The notes beneath the pieces are model-generated. The model was not told the origin of the DNA, ran no database searches, and saw only the letters and a program-made list of their open reading frames with translations. From Pseudomonas sp. ADAK18 (GTDB lineage Bacteria > Pseudomonadota > Gammaproteobacteria > Pseudomonadales > Pseudomonadaceae), in assembly GCF_012935695.1 (NCBI RefSeq), contig NZ_CP052859.1:909001-973000 (forward strand): a DNA stretch of 64,000 bases, written 5' to 3'. Below are positions 25,751-35,022 of the stretch, in pieces; position 1 is the stretch's first letter, and each line of letters opens with the position of its first letter. A program made the position numbers and the translations under genes.

Positions 25751-26490
25751 TGGATGTATTGAGCCTGATTGGCATCATCATGGCCTTCGTCGCCATTATC
25801 GGTGGCAACTACCTCGAAGGCGGCCACCTTGGGGCCCTGGCCAACGGCCCGGCGGCGCTGATCGTGATCGGCGGCACCGTGGGCGCGGCATTGCTGCAGT
25901 CGCCCATGAGTTCGTTCAAACGTGCCATGCAGATCCTGGTGTGGATTATTTTTCCGCCACGGGTCGATCTGCCGGGCGGTATCGACCGTGTGGTCAACTG
26001 GAGCCTGACGGCGCGCAAGGAGGGCCTGCTGGGCCTGGAAGGCGTGGCCGATGCAGAACCCGACAGCTACGCGCGCAAAGGTTTGCAATTGCTGGTGGAC
26101 GGTGCCGAGCCGGAAGCTATTCGTAGCATTCTCGAGGTGGACTTCTACACTCAGGAAAGCCGTGACATCAACGCCGCCAAAGTCTTTGAGAGCATGGGCG
26201 GCTACGCGCCGACCATCGGTATCATCGGCGCGGTCATGGGCTTGATCCATGTGATGGGCAACCTGGCCGATCCCTCGCAACTGGGCAGCGGTATTGCCGT
26301 GGCGTTCGTCGCCACCATTTACGGCGTGGCCAGTGCCAACCTGGTGCTATTGCCGGTGGCCAGCAAGCTCAAGTCCATCGCCATGCGCCAGTCCCGTTAT
26401 CGTGAGATGTTGCTCGAAGGCATCCTGTCGATTGCCGAGGGTGAGAACCCGCGCTCCATCGAATTGAAGCTCCAGGGCTTCATGGATTGA
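25750..26490 (+). CDS. motC: Flagellar stator subunit MotC (MotA family)
   Basis: 246 residues with four hydrophobic helices and the MotA-type segment YAPTIGIIGAVMGLIHVMGNL followed by GIAVAFVATIYGVASANLVLLP. It is the proton-channel stator partner of MotD. Pseudomonas has two stators (MotAB and MotCD); this location next to cheB identifies MotC, the one important for swarming. It is separated from motD by a REPIN. Confidence 0.95.
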   Translation: MDVLSLIGIIMAFVAIIGGNYLEGGHLGALANGPAALIVIGGTVGAALLQSPMSSFKRAMQILVWIIFPPRVDLPGGIDRVVNWSLTARKEGLLGLEGVADAEPDSYARKGLQLLVDGAEPEAIRSILEVDFYTQESRDINAAKVFESMGGYAPTIGIIGAVMGLIHVMGNLADPSQLGSGIAVAFVATIYGVASANLVLLPVASKLKSIAMRQSRYREMLLEGILSIAEGENPRSIELKLQGFMD

Positions 26491-26517
26491 TGAACATGGG
26501 GATTTGCACGGCCCACC

Positions 26518-26649
26518 TGTGGCGAGCGGGCTTGCCCGCGTTGGGGCACGAAGCGGCCCTGAAAGCCGCAAGCCGGTTTCTTCTGGAGACGTGTGGCGAT
26601 TTTACTGGGGCCGCTTTGCAGCCCAACGCGGGCAAGCCCGCTCGCCACG
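26518..26649. repeat. REPIN inside the motC-motD operon
   Basis: Arms TGTGGCGAGCGGGCTTGCCC and GGGCAAGCCCGCTCGCCAC are perfect inverted copies around a centre shared with the decayed element at 14067-14195. It occupies most of the 199-base gap between two genes that must be co-expressed. Confidence 0.92.
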
Positions 26650-26689
26650 GATCTTGTGTGCATGGGAGTGGTGTGGGAGGTATCTGTCT

Positions 26690-27577
26690 GTGAGTCGTCG
26701 CCGCCGCGAGCCTGAAGAACACGTCAATCATGAACGCTGGCTGGTGTCCTACGCCGACTTCATTACGCTGCTGTTCGCGTTTTTCGTGGTGATGTATTCC
26801 ATCTCGTCGATCAACGAAGGCAAGTACAAGGTCATCTCCGAAGCGTTGGTGGGAGTGTTCAGTGATTCGGACCGTGCCCTCAAGCCGATTCCCATCGGTG
26901 ACGAGCGGCCCAAGACCGTGACCCCGGCCAAGCCGCTGGTCAAGGACAGCGACGAAACCGATGCTGGCCTCAGTGGTGCCAGCGACCCGTTGAAAAGCAT
27001 TGCCGACGACATCAGCGCAGCCTTTGGCGACCTCATCAGTTCCAACCAGATGACCGTGCGCGGCAATGAGTTGTGGGTCGAGATCGAGCTCAACTCCAGC
27101 CTGCTATTCGCCAGCGCCGATGCGATGCCCAGCGATCAGGCGTTTACCATCATCGACAAGGTGGCGGCGATTTTGAAACCCTTCGACAACCCGATCCACG
27201 TCGAGGGCTTTACCGATAACCTACCCATCAGTACGGCGCAGTACCCAACCAACTGGGAGCTGTCTTCTGCACGTTCGGCGAGTATCGTACGCATGCTGGC
27301 GATGCAGGGCGTGAACCCCGGGCGCCTGGCGTCGGTGGGGTATGGCGAGTTTCAGCCGGTGGCCAACAATGCCACTGCCGAAGGCCGTGCACGCAACCGG
27401 CGGGTAGTGCTGGTGGTGTCGCGCAACCTGGATGTGCGCCGCAGCCTGACGGGTACCGGCACCGCCAATGCGCGACCGGATGCCGCACTGAAGCGGGCTG
27501 GCACACAAACTGCACCGACGCCCGTAAAGCCGCCGGTACGTGAGAGCGCCGTCAATTCTCCGTCGCCGGCCCTATAA
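26690..27577 (+). CDS. motD: Flagellar stator subunit MotD (MotB family)
   Basis: 295 residues from GTG 26690 (VSRRRREPEEHVNHERWLVS); upstream in-frame sequence is REPIN and is rejected. Single TM helix with the proton-carrying Asp23 (SYADFITLLFAFFVVMYS), a linker, then an OmpA-type peptidoglycan-binding domain (HVEGFTDNLPI, LSSARSASIVRML, GRARNRRVVLVV). It anchors the MotC channel to the wall. Confidence 0.95.
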   Translation: MSRRRREPEEHVNHERWLVSYADFITLLFAFFVVMYSISSINEGKYKVISEALVGVFSDSDRALKPIPIGDERPKTVTPAKPLVKDSDETDAGLSGASDPLKSIADDISAAFGDLISSNQMTVRGNELWVEIELNSSLLFASADAMPSDQAFTIIDKVAAILKPFDNPIHVEGFTDNLPISTAQYPTNWELSSARSASIVRMLAMQGVNPGRLASVGYGEFQPVANNATAEGRARNRRVVLVVSRNLDVRRSLTGTGTANARPDAALKRAGTQTAPTPVKPPVRESAVNSPSPAL

Positions 27578-27628
27578 CCTCGTGCTATTTCTCGGTCGAG
27601 CTAAAGCCTTCCGGGAGGAACAATCCGA

Positions 27629-28417
27629 ATGAGAGTCTGGGCAGTTGCCAATCAAAAGGGTGGAGTCGGCAAGACCACCACCTCCATCGCCTTAGCCGGC
27701 TTGCTGGCCGAGGCGGGCAAGCGTGTGGTCGTGGTCGATCTGGACCCTCACGGCTCCATGACCAGTTATTTTGGCTACGACCCGGATGCCCTGGAACACA
27801 GTTGCTACGACCTGTTCCTGCACAAGGGCAGCGTGCCGGACGGCTTGCCCGGGCAACTGCTGATGCCCACCAGCAACGACAATATTTCGCTGTTGCCCTC
27901 CAGCACTGCCTTGGCCACCCTTGAGCGCCAGTCGCCGGGGCAGAGTGGCCTGGGCCTGGTGATCGCCAAGAGCCTGGCGCAACTGTGGAAAGACTTCGAC
28001 TACGCGATCATCGACAGCCCGCCGTTGCTCGGGGTGCTGATGGTCAACGCGTTGGCGGCCAGCCAGCAACTGGTGATCCCGGTGCAGACCGAACACCTGG
28101 CGGTCAAAGGCCTGGAGCGGATGGTCAGCACCCTGGCGATGATCAACCGCTCGCGCAAACAGGCGCTGCCGTTCAGCATTGTCCCCACCTTGTTCGACCG
28201 CCGCACCCAGGCGTCTCTCAGCACTTTGCGGGTATTGCGTGACGCGTATCCGGAGACTATTTGGCAAGGCTATATCCCGGTGGACACCCGTTTGCGCGAC
28301 GCCAGCCGAGCCGGGCTGACACCGTCGCAGTTCGACGGCAAGAGCCGTGGCGTGTTGGCGTATCGGGCGTTGCTCAAGCATCTGCTGTCCCAGCAGCTTG
28401 TTGCGCAGGTGGCTTGA
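27629..28417 (+). CDS. parC: ParA-family ATPase, chemotaxis array positioning (ParC-like)
   Basis: 262 residues, ParA/Soj type: deviant Walker A NQKGGVGKTTT (Lys15), VVVVDLDPHGSMT, IDSPPLLG. A GGGAGGA site precedes the ATG. The position between motD and the CheW-like gene matches P. aeruginosa PA1462 and Vibrio ParC, which places chemotaxis arrays at the pole and segregates them. No parS/ParB partner is nearby, in line with a protein-positioning rather than DNA-segregation role. Confidence 0.85.
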   Translation: MRVWAVANQKGGVGKTTTSIALAGLLAEAGKRVVVVDLDPHGSMTSYFGYDPDALEHSCYDLFLHKGSVPDGLPGQLLMPTSNDNISLLPSSTALATLERQSPGQSGLGLVIAKSLAQLWKDFDYAIIDSPPLLGVLMVNALAASQQLVIPVQTEHLAVKGLERMVSTLAMINRSRKQALPFSIVPTLFDRRTQASLSTLRVLRDAYPETIWQGYIPVDTRLRDASRAGLTPSQFDGKSRGVLAYRALLKHLLSQQLVAQVA

Positions 28418-28460
28418 GATGAGCACGGATAACACGCTGATTTCGCTTCACCGCAACCCC

Positions 28461-28607
28461 TGTAGCCGCTGGCGAGCCTGCGAGCCTGCGATCGAGCGCG
28501 AAGCGCTCGCAAAGCCCGACGCTATGCTGTTTCAGGTAAACCGAGAGCGCAGGTTTTACGGCCGCTGCGCAGCCGATCGCAGGCTCGCAGGCTCGCCAGC
28601 GGCTACA
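28461..28607. repeat. Large REP palindrome between parC and parP
   Basis: Arms TGTAGCCGCTGGCGAGCCTG... and its complement ending CGCCAGCGGCTACA pair over more than 30 bases. This family differs from the TGTGGGAGC and TGTGGCGAG types and is related to the fragment at 3962-4015. Confidence 0.9.
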
Positions 28608-28693
28608 AGGGTCGTATTGTATTCAAGTCGACGGGACATCAGGCCGATAACCTCTGAGTACAGAGGTAATGGGACTTGCGCGTGGGCATACAG

Positions 28694-29494
28694 ATGAATC
28701 GTCCAGTCGATCTCAAGACCCGGCCACAGCTGGCGCTGGAGTCCTACCTGGACGCCTTGCTGCAGGATGCGACCGAGGAGCAAATGCCGGAGCCGATTCT
28801 GGTTCTGGATGAAGTCGTTGAGCCAGAAACCACGCTGGATGACTTTCAACTGGCAGTGCTGGAAGAGCAGGCCCGCGATGCAGTGGTAGTGCCGGTCGCG
28901 ACCCCGGCCCCGGAGCCCGTTCAACCTGCGGTGCTGGTGATGCCCGCGGTGATCGCACCCGTGGTGGAAGTTCACCTGCCGCCGAGCATCACGCCACCAC
29001 CGGTTGAACGTGATGGCCGCCCGGCGTGGGCCGCTGAACCGTTCGAATGCCTGTTGTTTGATGTGGCCGGCCTGACCCTGGCAGTGCCGCTGGTGTGCCT
29101 GGGCTCGATCTACTCCCTGGAAGGCCAGGAACTGACGCCGCTGTTTGGCCAGCCCGAATGGTTCCTCGGGATTCTGCCGAGCCAGGCCGGCAACCTGAAG
29201 GTGCTGGACACCGCGCGCTGGGTGATGCCCGACCGTTATCGCGATGATTTCCGCCAGGGCCTGCAATACGTTATTTCGGTCCAGGGTTACGAGTGGGGGC
29301 TGGCGGTGCATCAAGTCAGCCGCTCGCTGCGTCTGGACCCCAACGAAATCAAATGGCGCAGCCACCGGGGCCAACGGCCATGGCTGGCGGGCACCGTGAT
29401 CGAACACATGTGCGCGTTACTGGATGTCGCCGAGCTGGCGGAGTTGATTGCCAGCGGAGCGGTGAAAGATATGCCGGGTAACAAACGTACTTGA
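28694..29494 (+). CDS. parP: CheW-domain array tether ParP-like
   Basis: 266 residues from ATG 28694 (MNRPVDLKTRPQLALESYLDALLQDA). A conserved N-terminal peptide, a Pro/Val-rich linker (about 70-110) and a C-terminal CheW-like domain (EPFECLLFDVAGLTLAVPL...). In Vibrio, ParP ties ParC to CheA and receptors at the pole; PA1463 is the Pseudomonas counterpart. The linker is acidic, as in that family. A start at 28676 is possible but less likely. Confidence 0.85.
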   Translation: MNRPVDLKTRPQLALESYLDALLQDATEEQMPEPILVLDEVVEPETTLDDFQLAVLEEQARDAVVVPVATPAPEPVQPAVLVMPAVIAPVVEVHLPPSITPPPVERDGRPAWAAEPFECLLFDVAGLTLAVPLVCLGSIYSLEGQELTPLFGQPEWFLGILPSQAGNLKVLDTARWVMPDRYRDDFRQGLQYVISVQGYEWGLAVHQVSRSLRLDPNEIKWRSHRGQRPWLAGTVIEHMCALLDVAELAELIASGAVKDMPGNKRT

Positions 29495-29503
29495 ACAAGC
29501 ATG

Positions 29504-29523
29504 AGCAGCACCTTCGTGCTGCT
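29504..29523. terminator. Hairpin between parP and cheW
   Basis: AGCAGCAC-cttc-GTGCTGCT, an 8-bp stem without a clear T-run, 10 bases after the parP stop. It probably tunes transcript ends rather than fully stopping them, since cheW follows. Confidence 0.4.
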
Positions 29524-29571
29524 TAGAGAGAACACACACCGTTACCAACGGTTTTTGAAGGGGTCAGGGGT

Positions 29572-30060
29572 ATGAACAAGTCAGCGTCCGCGTCCGCACA
29601 AGGTTTGGATGATCCGATCCTGCAATGGGTGACCTTCAAACTGGACAACGAGACCTACGGCATCAACGTGATGCGCGTGCAGGAAGTGCTGCGCTACACC
29701 GAAATCGCCCCGGTGCCGGGCGCGCCGAGCTATGTGCTGGGCATCATCAACCTGCGCGGCAACGTCGTCACCGTGATCGACACCCGCCAGCGTTTTGGCC
29801 TGGTGCCGACCGAAGTCAATGACAACACCCGTATCGTCATCATCGAAGCCGACAAGCAAGTGGTCGGGATCATGGTCGACAGCGTGGCGGAAGTGGTTTA
29901 CCTGCGCCAATCGGAAGTCGAAACCGCGCCGAACGTGGGCAATGAAGAATCCGCCAAGTTCATCCAGGGCGTGTGCAACAAGAACGGCGAACTGCTGATT
30001 CTGGTTGAGCTGGACAAGATGATGAGCGAAGAAGAGTGGCAGGAACTGGAGAGCATCTGA
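29572..30060 (+). CDS. cheW: Chemotaxis coupling protein CheW
   Basis: 162 residues, a single CheW domain (LQWVTFKLDNETYGINVMRVQEV, YVLGIINLRGNVVTVIDTRQRFG, VDSVAEVV). It couples receptors to CheA. The upstream AAGGGG site is good. The downstream DUF2802 gene begins directly after the stop. Confidence 0.97.
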   Translation: MNKSASASAQGLDDPILQWVTFKLDNETYGINVMRVQEVLRYTEIAPVPGAPSYVLGIINLRGNVVTVIDTRQRFGLVPTEVNDNTRIVIIEADKQVVGIMVDSVAEVVYLRQSEVETAPNVGNEESAKFIQGVCNKNGELLILVELDKMMSEEEWQELESI

Positions 30061-30453
30061 TTGATCCTTGAGCTGGCAGTGATTGTCCTGGCCATCCTAT
30101 GGGCCGGGACGTTGGGCTTTGTGCTGCGCTACGTGCGCCAGCAGCGCGAATTGGCGACGCAGCAGGCCGAGCGCGATACCGCGCGCGACCGGCGCTTTAT
30201 CGAATTGACCAAGCGCGTCGACCACTTTCAGCAGAGCGCTGTGCAGGTGGGGGATGAGGTGCATGAACTGCGCGCGATCATTGCCCCATTGCCGGACAAA
30301 TTGTCGGCGCTTGAGCAGCGCGATCCGTCGAGCCTGTCCTTCGCCCAGGCGGCGAAGCTGGTGGGCATGGGGGCCACGGTGGATGAGTTGACCCAGAGTT
30401 GCGGCTTGACCCAGGCCGAGGCGCAGTTGATGAGCAAGTTGCACAAGAACTGA
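30061..30453 (+). CDS. DUF2802 membrane-anchored protein of the chemotaxis locus
   Basis: 130 residues, TTG start (TGATTG) abutting the cheW stop. An N-terminal TM helix (LELAVIVLAILWAGTLGFVL), a coiled-coil stretch (about 25-85), and a C-terminal small helical motif (AAKLVGMGATVDELTQSCGLTQAEAQLMSKL) resembling a winged/HTH-like DUF2802 core. It matches PA1465, always next to cheW in Pseudomonas. Function unknown; coupling to cheW hints at the polar array. Confidence 0.85.
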   Translation: MILELAVIVLAILWAGTLGFVLRYVRQQRELATQQAERDTARDRRFIELTKRVDHFQQSAVQVGDEVHELRAIIAPLPDKLSALEQRDPSSLSFAQAAKLVGMGATVDELTQSCGLTQAEAQLMSKLHKN

Positions 30454-30485
30454 GCCGTGCGAGTCAATCCAGCCTTGCACGGCGC

Positions 30486-30595
30486 AAATGTGGGAGCGGC
30501 GGTGCGACGATTCGACTTGCTCGCGAAGGCGGTGGGTCAATTAACACCTCAGTGACTGACACTCCGCCTTCGCGAGCAAGCCCGCTCCCACATTT
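30486..30595. repeat. REPIN after the chemotaxis operon
   Basis: AAATGTGGGAGCGGCGGTGCG... and a complement ending GCCCGCTCCCACATTT. The left arm is identical to the fliK-fliL REPIN, while the right arm lacks its inner 20 bases. It separates the rightward chemotaxis operon from a leftward gene pair. Confidence 0.9.
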
Positions 30596-30608
30596 TAGTC
30601 TGCGTACA

Positions 30609-30938
30609 TCAGTAATCATCCCCTCTATCCGTCACATCCCGCTCCACCGGCCCCGCATCCGGGTCATACCCCACCGGAAACTTGCCCTTCAACGTCCAGG
30701 CAAACGCAATAATCTCGGCAACCGTGCGGTACAGCTCCTCGGGAATGCTGTCGCCCAACTCCATCCGTGCCAGTAATTTGACCAGTTCGGCATTCTCATA
30801 AATCGGCACTTCATGTTCCCGCGCCAACTTCAAGATGGCTTCGGCCAAGGCATCGTCACCTTTAGCGCTCAGGGTTGGCGCTTGCTGACCGTCATACTTG
30901 AGGGCGATGGCCTGACGGGGCGGATTAGCGTTTTTCAT
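30609..30938 (-). CDS. FlhB C-terminal-domain homologue
   Basis: 109 residues, leftward. The sequence matches only the cytosolic C-terminal part of FlhB/SctU after the cleavage site (AIALKYDGQQAPTLSAKGDDALAEAILKLAREHEVPIYENAELVKLLARMELGD split by conserved Gly and Pro), without TM helices. Such free FlhB_C proteins can replace the cleaved domain in some bacteria. Its ATG overlaps the stop of the FliK-like gene (4 bases), so they are co-translated. Confidence 0.88.
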   Translation of the reverse strand: MKNANPPRQAIALKYDGQQAPTLSAKGDDALAEAILKLAREHEVPIYENAELVKLLARMELGDSIPEELYRTVAEIIAFAWTLKGKFPVGYDPDAGPVERDVTDRGDDY

Positions 30939-32512
30939 GCGGTTTCATCCACCCAGCGTTGATCAAGCCCGGTTTTTGGACCTTGGGGTGGTGCGCCGAG
31001 GTGGCAATCGAGGTCGCCAACGTTGAGTCCCGAGGCCACCAGGCGTTCGCGCAGGTTACCCAGGTGACTTTCGATCAGGTTGGCGGTGTAGGGGCGGGTA
31101 GCCCACAACTGGCTGGATAACTTGCCCTGGCTCAGTTGCGCCTGGACCTGCAGCGGGCCCAGAGGCTCCATATCGAAGGCCAGTTCCACGCGCCAGAGTA
31201 TCTGCTTGGGTTCCTTATTGGCCTTGCGTTCGGGCTGTTCCTTGTCCGGTGCCGGTTCTTCGCGCTGGAACCTGACCTGAAGCGGCACGATGTCTTGCAA
31301 GGTGCGCATCGGGATCTCCAACTGCCAGGTGGTCAGCAGTTTGCCGTCGGCGGTGGTACCGGTTTGTTCCAGGCTCGACAGTTGATGACTCTGCAATCGG
31401 GAGATGGCTGCGGCAGCCAGGCGCAGCAGGTTTTCCAGGCTGTTTTCGCCGTCCAGGGATTGCATCAGCCGCTCCGGCAAAGGGAAACCGGCTGGAGCGG
31501 TGCGGGCGCCGACTTGGCCAAGTGTGCCCAACGGGCTGCGCACAAAGCTGGGCAGTACCTGGGCCAGGGTGTTGGCGGCGAGGATGGCATTCAGGTTGGT
31601 GCTGGCGGGCAGGGTGGGCAGTAATTGCGCCACCAGGCGCAGCAGGCTGCCTTTCATATCCGGCGGCTCCACCAGCGGGTTCTGCCCGGCCAATAGCTTG
31701 GCTTCCAGGAACACCCCACTGTTTTGCAGGGCCTGCGCCAGGCCCTTGGGGGTGCTGATCTGCGCCAGGTCCGGCAAGCCTGAGAGCAACCGTTCGACCG
31801 CTGCGCGCAGGTCGGCTGAGGTACTGTCGCTGCGGGGCAGGTTTTGCAAGGCGTTGAGTACGCTGTCCAGGGATCCCTGACGGCTTTGCTGGGTGGAGAG
31901 TTGCTGAGCGATGGCCAGTTGATCCTGACGCCCGCTCAGTGGCACGAAACTCAAGGTTTGCGCGTTCTGCACCACGGCACTGAGCAAGCTGCCGATGCGC
32001 AATGGTTGCGGGCTTTCAATCGCCAGGGTGCTCCCGCTCATAGCGCTGTTCAGCACACTGACCATGGAACGATAGAGGGTCGCCTGGCCCGTGCCTTGGG
32101 GCAGCGGTTGGGTGGTGATCACCTTGCCCTGCAGCAACGTACCCACCGGCAATTGGTTGGTGTCGATACGGGTCAGGGTGGCGACTGTGGAACTCAGGGC
32201 CTGTTGCAGGCTGATGGTCAGGTTGCCCGAGGGTGCCTGGCTGACCGCTACATTGCTGCCCAACGGCAGTGGCTGGTTGCTGGAGGCCTGGACCAGGGTC
32301 TGGCGGCCGCCTTCAAGGGTCAACTTGAGCAATAACTGAAAGGCATCGCCGCCTTGCTTGAGCGCCAGTACCTCGGCATTCGCGGTTTTTCCGGGGTCAA
32401 TCAGTCCGGTCTGGGGCTCCAGCAATTTCAGCAGTTCACCCACCGGCGGAGCAGGGCGAGGCGCGGCCGGGGGCGTCGGGGGAAGCACAGGAAGGTTGAT
32501 GTCACCGGTCAT
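30935..32512 (-). CDS. Second FliK-like hook-length control protein
   Basis: 525 residues, leftward. Gln/Leu/Ala-rich with a C-terminal FliK/Flg_hook-type domain (about 385-480: WQLEIPMRTLQDIVPLQVRF, WRVELAFDMEPLGPLQVQAQL), the region that contacts FlhB. The N-terminus (MTGDINLPVLPPTPPAAPRP) is Pro-rich. Paired with an FlhB_C protein, it is probably a flagellar secretion-specificity accessory module distinct from fliK at 6561. Confidence 0.82.
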   Translation of the reverse strand: MTGDINLPVLPPTPPAAPRPAPPVGELLKLLEPQTGLIDPGKTANAEVLALKQGGDAFQLLLKLTLEGGRQTLVQASSNQPLPLGSNVAVSQAPSGNLTISLQQALSSTVATLTRIDTNQLPVGTLLQGKVITTQPLPQGTGQATLYRSMVSVLNSAMSGSTLAIESPQPLRIGSLLSAVVQNAQTLSFVPLSGRQDQLAIAQQLSTQQSRQGSLDSVLNALQNLPRSDSTSADLRAAVERLLSGLPDLAQISTPKGLAQALQNSGVFLEAKLLAGQNPLVEPPDMKGSLLRLVAQLLPTLPASTNLNAILAANTLAQVLPSFVRSPLGTLGQVGARTAPAGFPLPERLMQSLDGENSLENLLRLAAAAISRLQSHQLSSLEQTGTTADGKLLTTWQLEIPMRTLQDIVPLQVRFQREEPAPDKEQPERKANKEPKQILWRVELAFDMEPLGPLQVQAQLSQGKLSSQLWATRPYTANLIESHLGNLRERLVASGLNVGDLDCHLGAPPQGPKTGLDQRWVDETA

Positions 32513-32564
32513 CGCGCGCGCCGTCTCAAGGGAAATTGCCCTCTTTAGAGTAGGGCATCACATG

Positions 32565-32570
32565 TATAAT
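32565..32570 (+). promoter_or_regulatory. -10 element of the ccm operon
   Basis: TATAAT is a perfect -10 hexamer 141 bases ahead of ccmA; a clear -35 was not found. The leader between contains AGAGAGC...GCTCTCT, which can form a 7-bp stem. Nothing else was recognised in 32513-32710. Confidence 0.45.
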
Positions 32571-32710
32571 GCCGCCCGTCTTCAAAGAGAGCGGCTAAAA
32601 CCTTACAACTATTTGATCCAGCTCTCTAAAACAGGCCGTCAAAGCATCTATTCTGCATCTCTTTAACGGCCGCTCCACCGCCGACTTGAACCGTAAAGGC
32701 ACGCGATCTC

Positions 32711-33346
32711 TTGACCAGCCCTCTTCTAGAAGCCGTAGCGCTCGCTTGTGAACGCGATCTGCGGATGCTCTTCGAACACTTCGAACTGCGTCTGGCGGGC
32801 GGCGACATGGTGCAGATCAGCGGGCCCAACGGCAGTGGCAAGACCAGCCTGTTGCGCCTGCTGGCCGGCTTGATGCAGCCGACGGCCGGGCAAGTACGCC
32901 TCAACGGCAAACCCTTGAACCAGCAGCGCACGGAACTGGCCCGCAATCTGGTATGGATCGGCCACGCCGCCGGGATCAAGGATGTGCTGACCCCTGAAGA
33001 AAACCTCAGCTGGCTCAGTGCCCTGCATCATCCAGCCACCCGTGACGCCATCTGGCAGGCCCTGGCTGCCGTTGGACTCAAAGGTTTCGAGGATGTGCCT
33101 TGTCACACCCTTTCAGCTGGTCAGCAGCGCCGTGTGGCCTTGGCCCGCCTGTATCTGGAGGGCCCGCCGCTGTGGATTCTCGACGAACCGTTCACTGCCC
33201 TGGATAAACAGGGTGTTGCGCAACTGGAAGAACACTTGGCCAAGCACTGCGAGCAGGGCGGCATGGTGGTGCTCACTACCCATCACACCCTGGCCCGGAT
33301 GCCCGCCGGTTACCGTGACCTTGATCTGGGCAGGTGGTCGGTATGA
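32711..33346 (+). CDS. ccmA: Heme exporter ATPase CcmA
   Basis: 211 residues, TTG start. ABC ATPase with Walker [18 protein letters not shown], signature [14 protein letters not shown] and Walker [13 protein letters not shown]. It powers release of heme-loaded CcmE in system I cytochrome c maturation. The stop overlaps the ccmB ATG. It is the first gene of ccmABCDEFGHI. Confidence 0.96.
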   Translation: MTSPLLEAVALACERDLRMLFEHFELRLAGGDMVQISGPNGSGKTSLLRLLAGLMQPTAGQVRLNGKPLNQQRTELARNLVWIGHAAGIKDVLTPEENLSWLSALHHPATRDAIWQALAAVGLKGFEDVPCHTLSAGQQRRVALARLYLEGPPLWILDEPFTALDKQGVAQLEEHLAKHCEQGGMVVLTTHHTLARMPAGYRDLDLGRWSV

Positions 33347-34011
33347 GTGTCTTCGCCCTGTTGGTTGCCCGTGAAGCACGCTTGCTGTGCCGTCGTCCGG
33401 CTGAATTGGCCAATCCACTGGTGTTCTTCGCGATTGTCATCGCCTTGTTCCCTTTGGCGGTCGGGCCCGAGACTAAACTGTTGCAAACCTTGTCCCCGGG
33501 ACTGGTCTGGGTAGCGGCCCTTTTGTCGGTCCTGCTCTCGCTGGATGGGCTGTTTCGCAGTGATTTCGAAGATGGTTCCCTTGAGCAGTGGGTCCTTTCG
33601 TCGCACCCCCTGCCTCTTCTGGTTCTGGCCAAGGTACTGGCACACTGGGCGTTTTCCGGCCTGGCGCTGGTATTGCTCGCGCCACTGCTGGCGATGATGC
33701 TGGGATTGCCCTCCGAGTGCCTGCCGGTGTTGCTCCTGTCATTATTGCTCGGCACTCCGGTGCTCAGCTTGTTGGGCGCTGTCGGTGCGGCACTGACCGT
33801 CGGTTTGAAACGGGGTGGCCTGCTGTTGGCCCTGTTGATCTTGCCTTTGTATATCCCGGTGTTGATCCTGGGCAGCGGCGCTTTACAAGCTGCGCTCCAG
33901 GGCATGCCGGCGACCGGTTACCTCCTGTGGCTTGGCAGCCTGGCCGCCCTGGCGGTAACCCTGACACCCTTTGCTATAGCGGCTGGCCTGAAGATCAGCG
34001 TCGGCGAATAA
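33343..34011 (+). CDS. ccmB: Heme exporter permease CcmB
   Basis: 222 residues from ATG 33343, overlapping ccmA by 4 bases. Six hydrophobic helices; the conserved [17 protein letters not shown] region early in the protein is typical. It partners with CcmA in the inner membrane. Confidence 0.95.
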   Translation: MSVFALLVAREARLLCRRPAELANPLVFFAIVIALFPLAVGPETKLLQTLSPGLVWVAALLSVLLSLDGLFRSDFEDGSLEQWVLSSHPLPLLVLAKVLAHWAFSGLALVLLAPLLAMMLGLPSECLPVLLLSLLLGTPVLSLLGAVGAALTVGLKRGGLLLALLILPLYIPVLILGSGALQAALQGMPATGYLLWLGSLAALAVTLTPFAIAAGLKISVGE

Positions 34012-34081
34012 TGAGGTCTGGCTAAGTTATTACTTAACCAGTAAAGACCCTTGGCTTCTTGCAACGACAAGAAGCACCGTG

Positions 34082-34849
34082 ATGGAAACAGCAATGAACT
34101 GGACCTGGTTTCACAAGCTCGGCTCGCCCAAGTGGTTCTATGGCATCAGTGGCAAACTGCTGCCATGGTTGAGCATCGCCGCCGTTTTGCTGATCGGCAT
34201 CGGCCTGGTGTGGGGCCTGGCCTTCGCGCCGCCGGACTATCAGCAAGGCAACAGCTTTCGCATCATCTACATCCACGTTCCTGCCGCGATGCTGGCCCAG
34301 TCCTGCTACGTGATGCTGGCGGTATGCGGCATCGTCGGCCTGGTGTGGAAGATGAAACTGGCTGACGTCGCCCTGCAATGCGCCGCGCCCATTGGTGCCT
34401 GGATGACGGCCGTGGCGCTGGCCACCGGTGCGATCTGGGGCAAGCCGACCTGGGGCTCGTGGTGGGTGTGGGATGCACGCCTCACGTCCATGTTGATCCT
34501 GCTGTTTCTGTACTTCGGCCTGATCGCACTGGGCAACGCCATCAGCAACCGCGACAGCGCCGCCAAGGCCTGCGCCGTGCTGGCCATCGTCGGTGTGATC
34601 AATATCCCGATCATCAAGTACTCGGTGGAGTGGTGGAACACCCTGCACCAGGGCGCGACGTTCACCCTCACCGAAAAGCCGGCCATGCCTGTGGAAATGT
34701 GGGCGCCGCTGCTATTGATGGTGCTGGGGTTCTACTGTTTCTTCGGCGCCGTGCTGCTGATGCGCATGCGCCTCGAAGTGCTCAAGCGTGAAGCCCGCGC
34801 CAGTTGGGTCAAGGCCGAAGTACACAACAGCCTGGGAGCCCGTGGATGA
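34082..34849 (+). CDS. ccmC: Heme handling protein CcmC
   Basis: 255 residues from ATG 34082 (a GTG one codon earlier and an ATG at 34094 are alternatives). Six TM helices with the tryptophan-rich heme motif [13 protein letters not shown] and conserved His residues ([17 protein letters not shown]). It attaches heme to CcmE. The stop overlaps the ccmD start. Confidence 0.95.
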   Translation: METAMNWTWFHKLGSPKWFYGISGKLLPWLSIAAVLLIGIGLVWGLAFAPPDYQQGNSFRIIYIHVPAAMLAQSCYVMLAVCGIVGLVWKMKLADVALQCAAPIGAWMTAVALATGAIWGKPTWGSWWVWDARLTSMLILLFLYFGLIALGNAISNRDSAAKACAVLAIVGVINIPIIKYSVEWWNTLHQGATFTLTEKPAMPVEMWAPLLLMVLGFYCFFGAVLLMRMRLEVLKREARASWVKAEVHNSLGARG

Positions 34850-35022
34850 GTTTTGCTTCTTTCAGTGATTTTCTCGCCATGGGGCATCACGGCCTGTACG
34901 TCTGGACGGCCTATGGCATCTGCCTGGCGGTGCTGGCCCTTAACGTCGCCGCGCCGATCCTGGCCCGCAAGCGTTACCTGCAACAAGAGGCGCGTCGTCT
35001 GCGCCGGGAGACCGATAAGTGA
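34846..35022 (+). CDS. ccmD: Heme exporter small subunit CcmD
   Basis: 58 residues from ATG 34846, one TM helix ([21 protein letters not shown]) then a basic tail ([18 protein letters not shown]). CcmD aids release of holo-CcmE from CcmABC. It overlaps ccmC and ccmE by 4 bases each. Confidence 0.93.
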   Translation: MSFASFSDFLAMGHHGLYVWTAYGICLAVLALNVAAPILARKRYLQQEARRLRRETDK

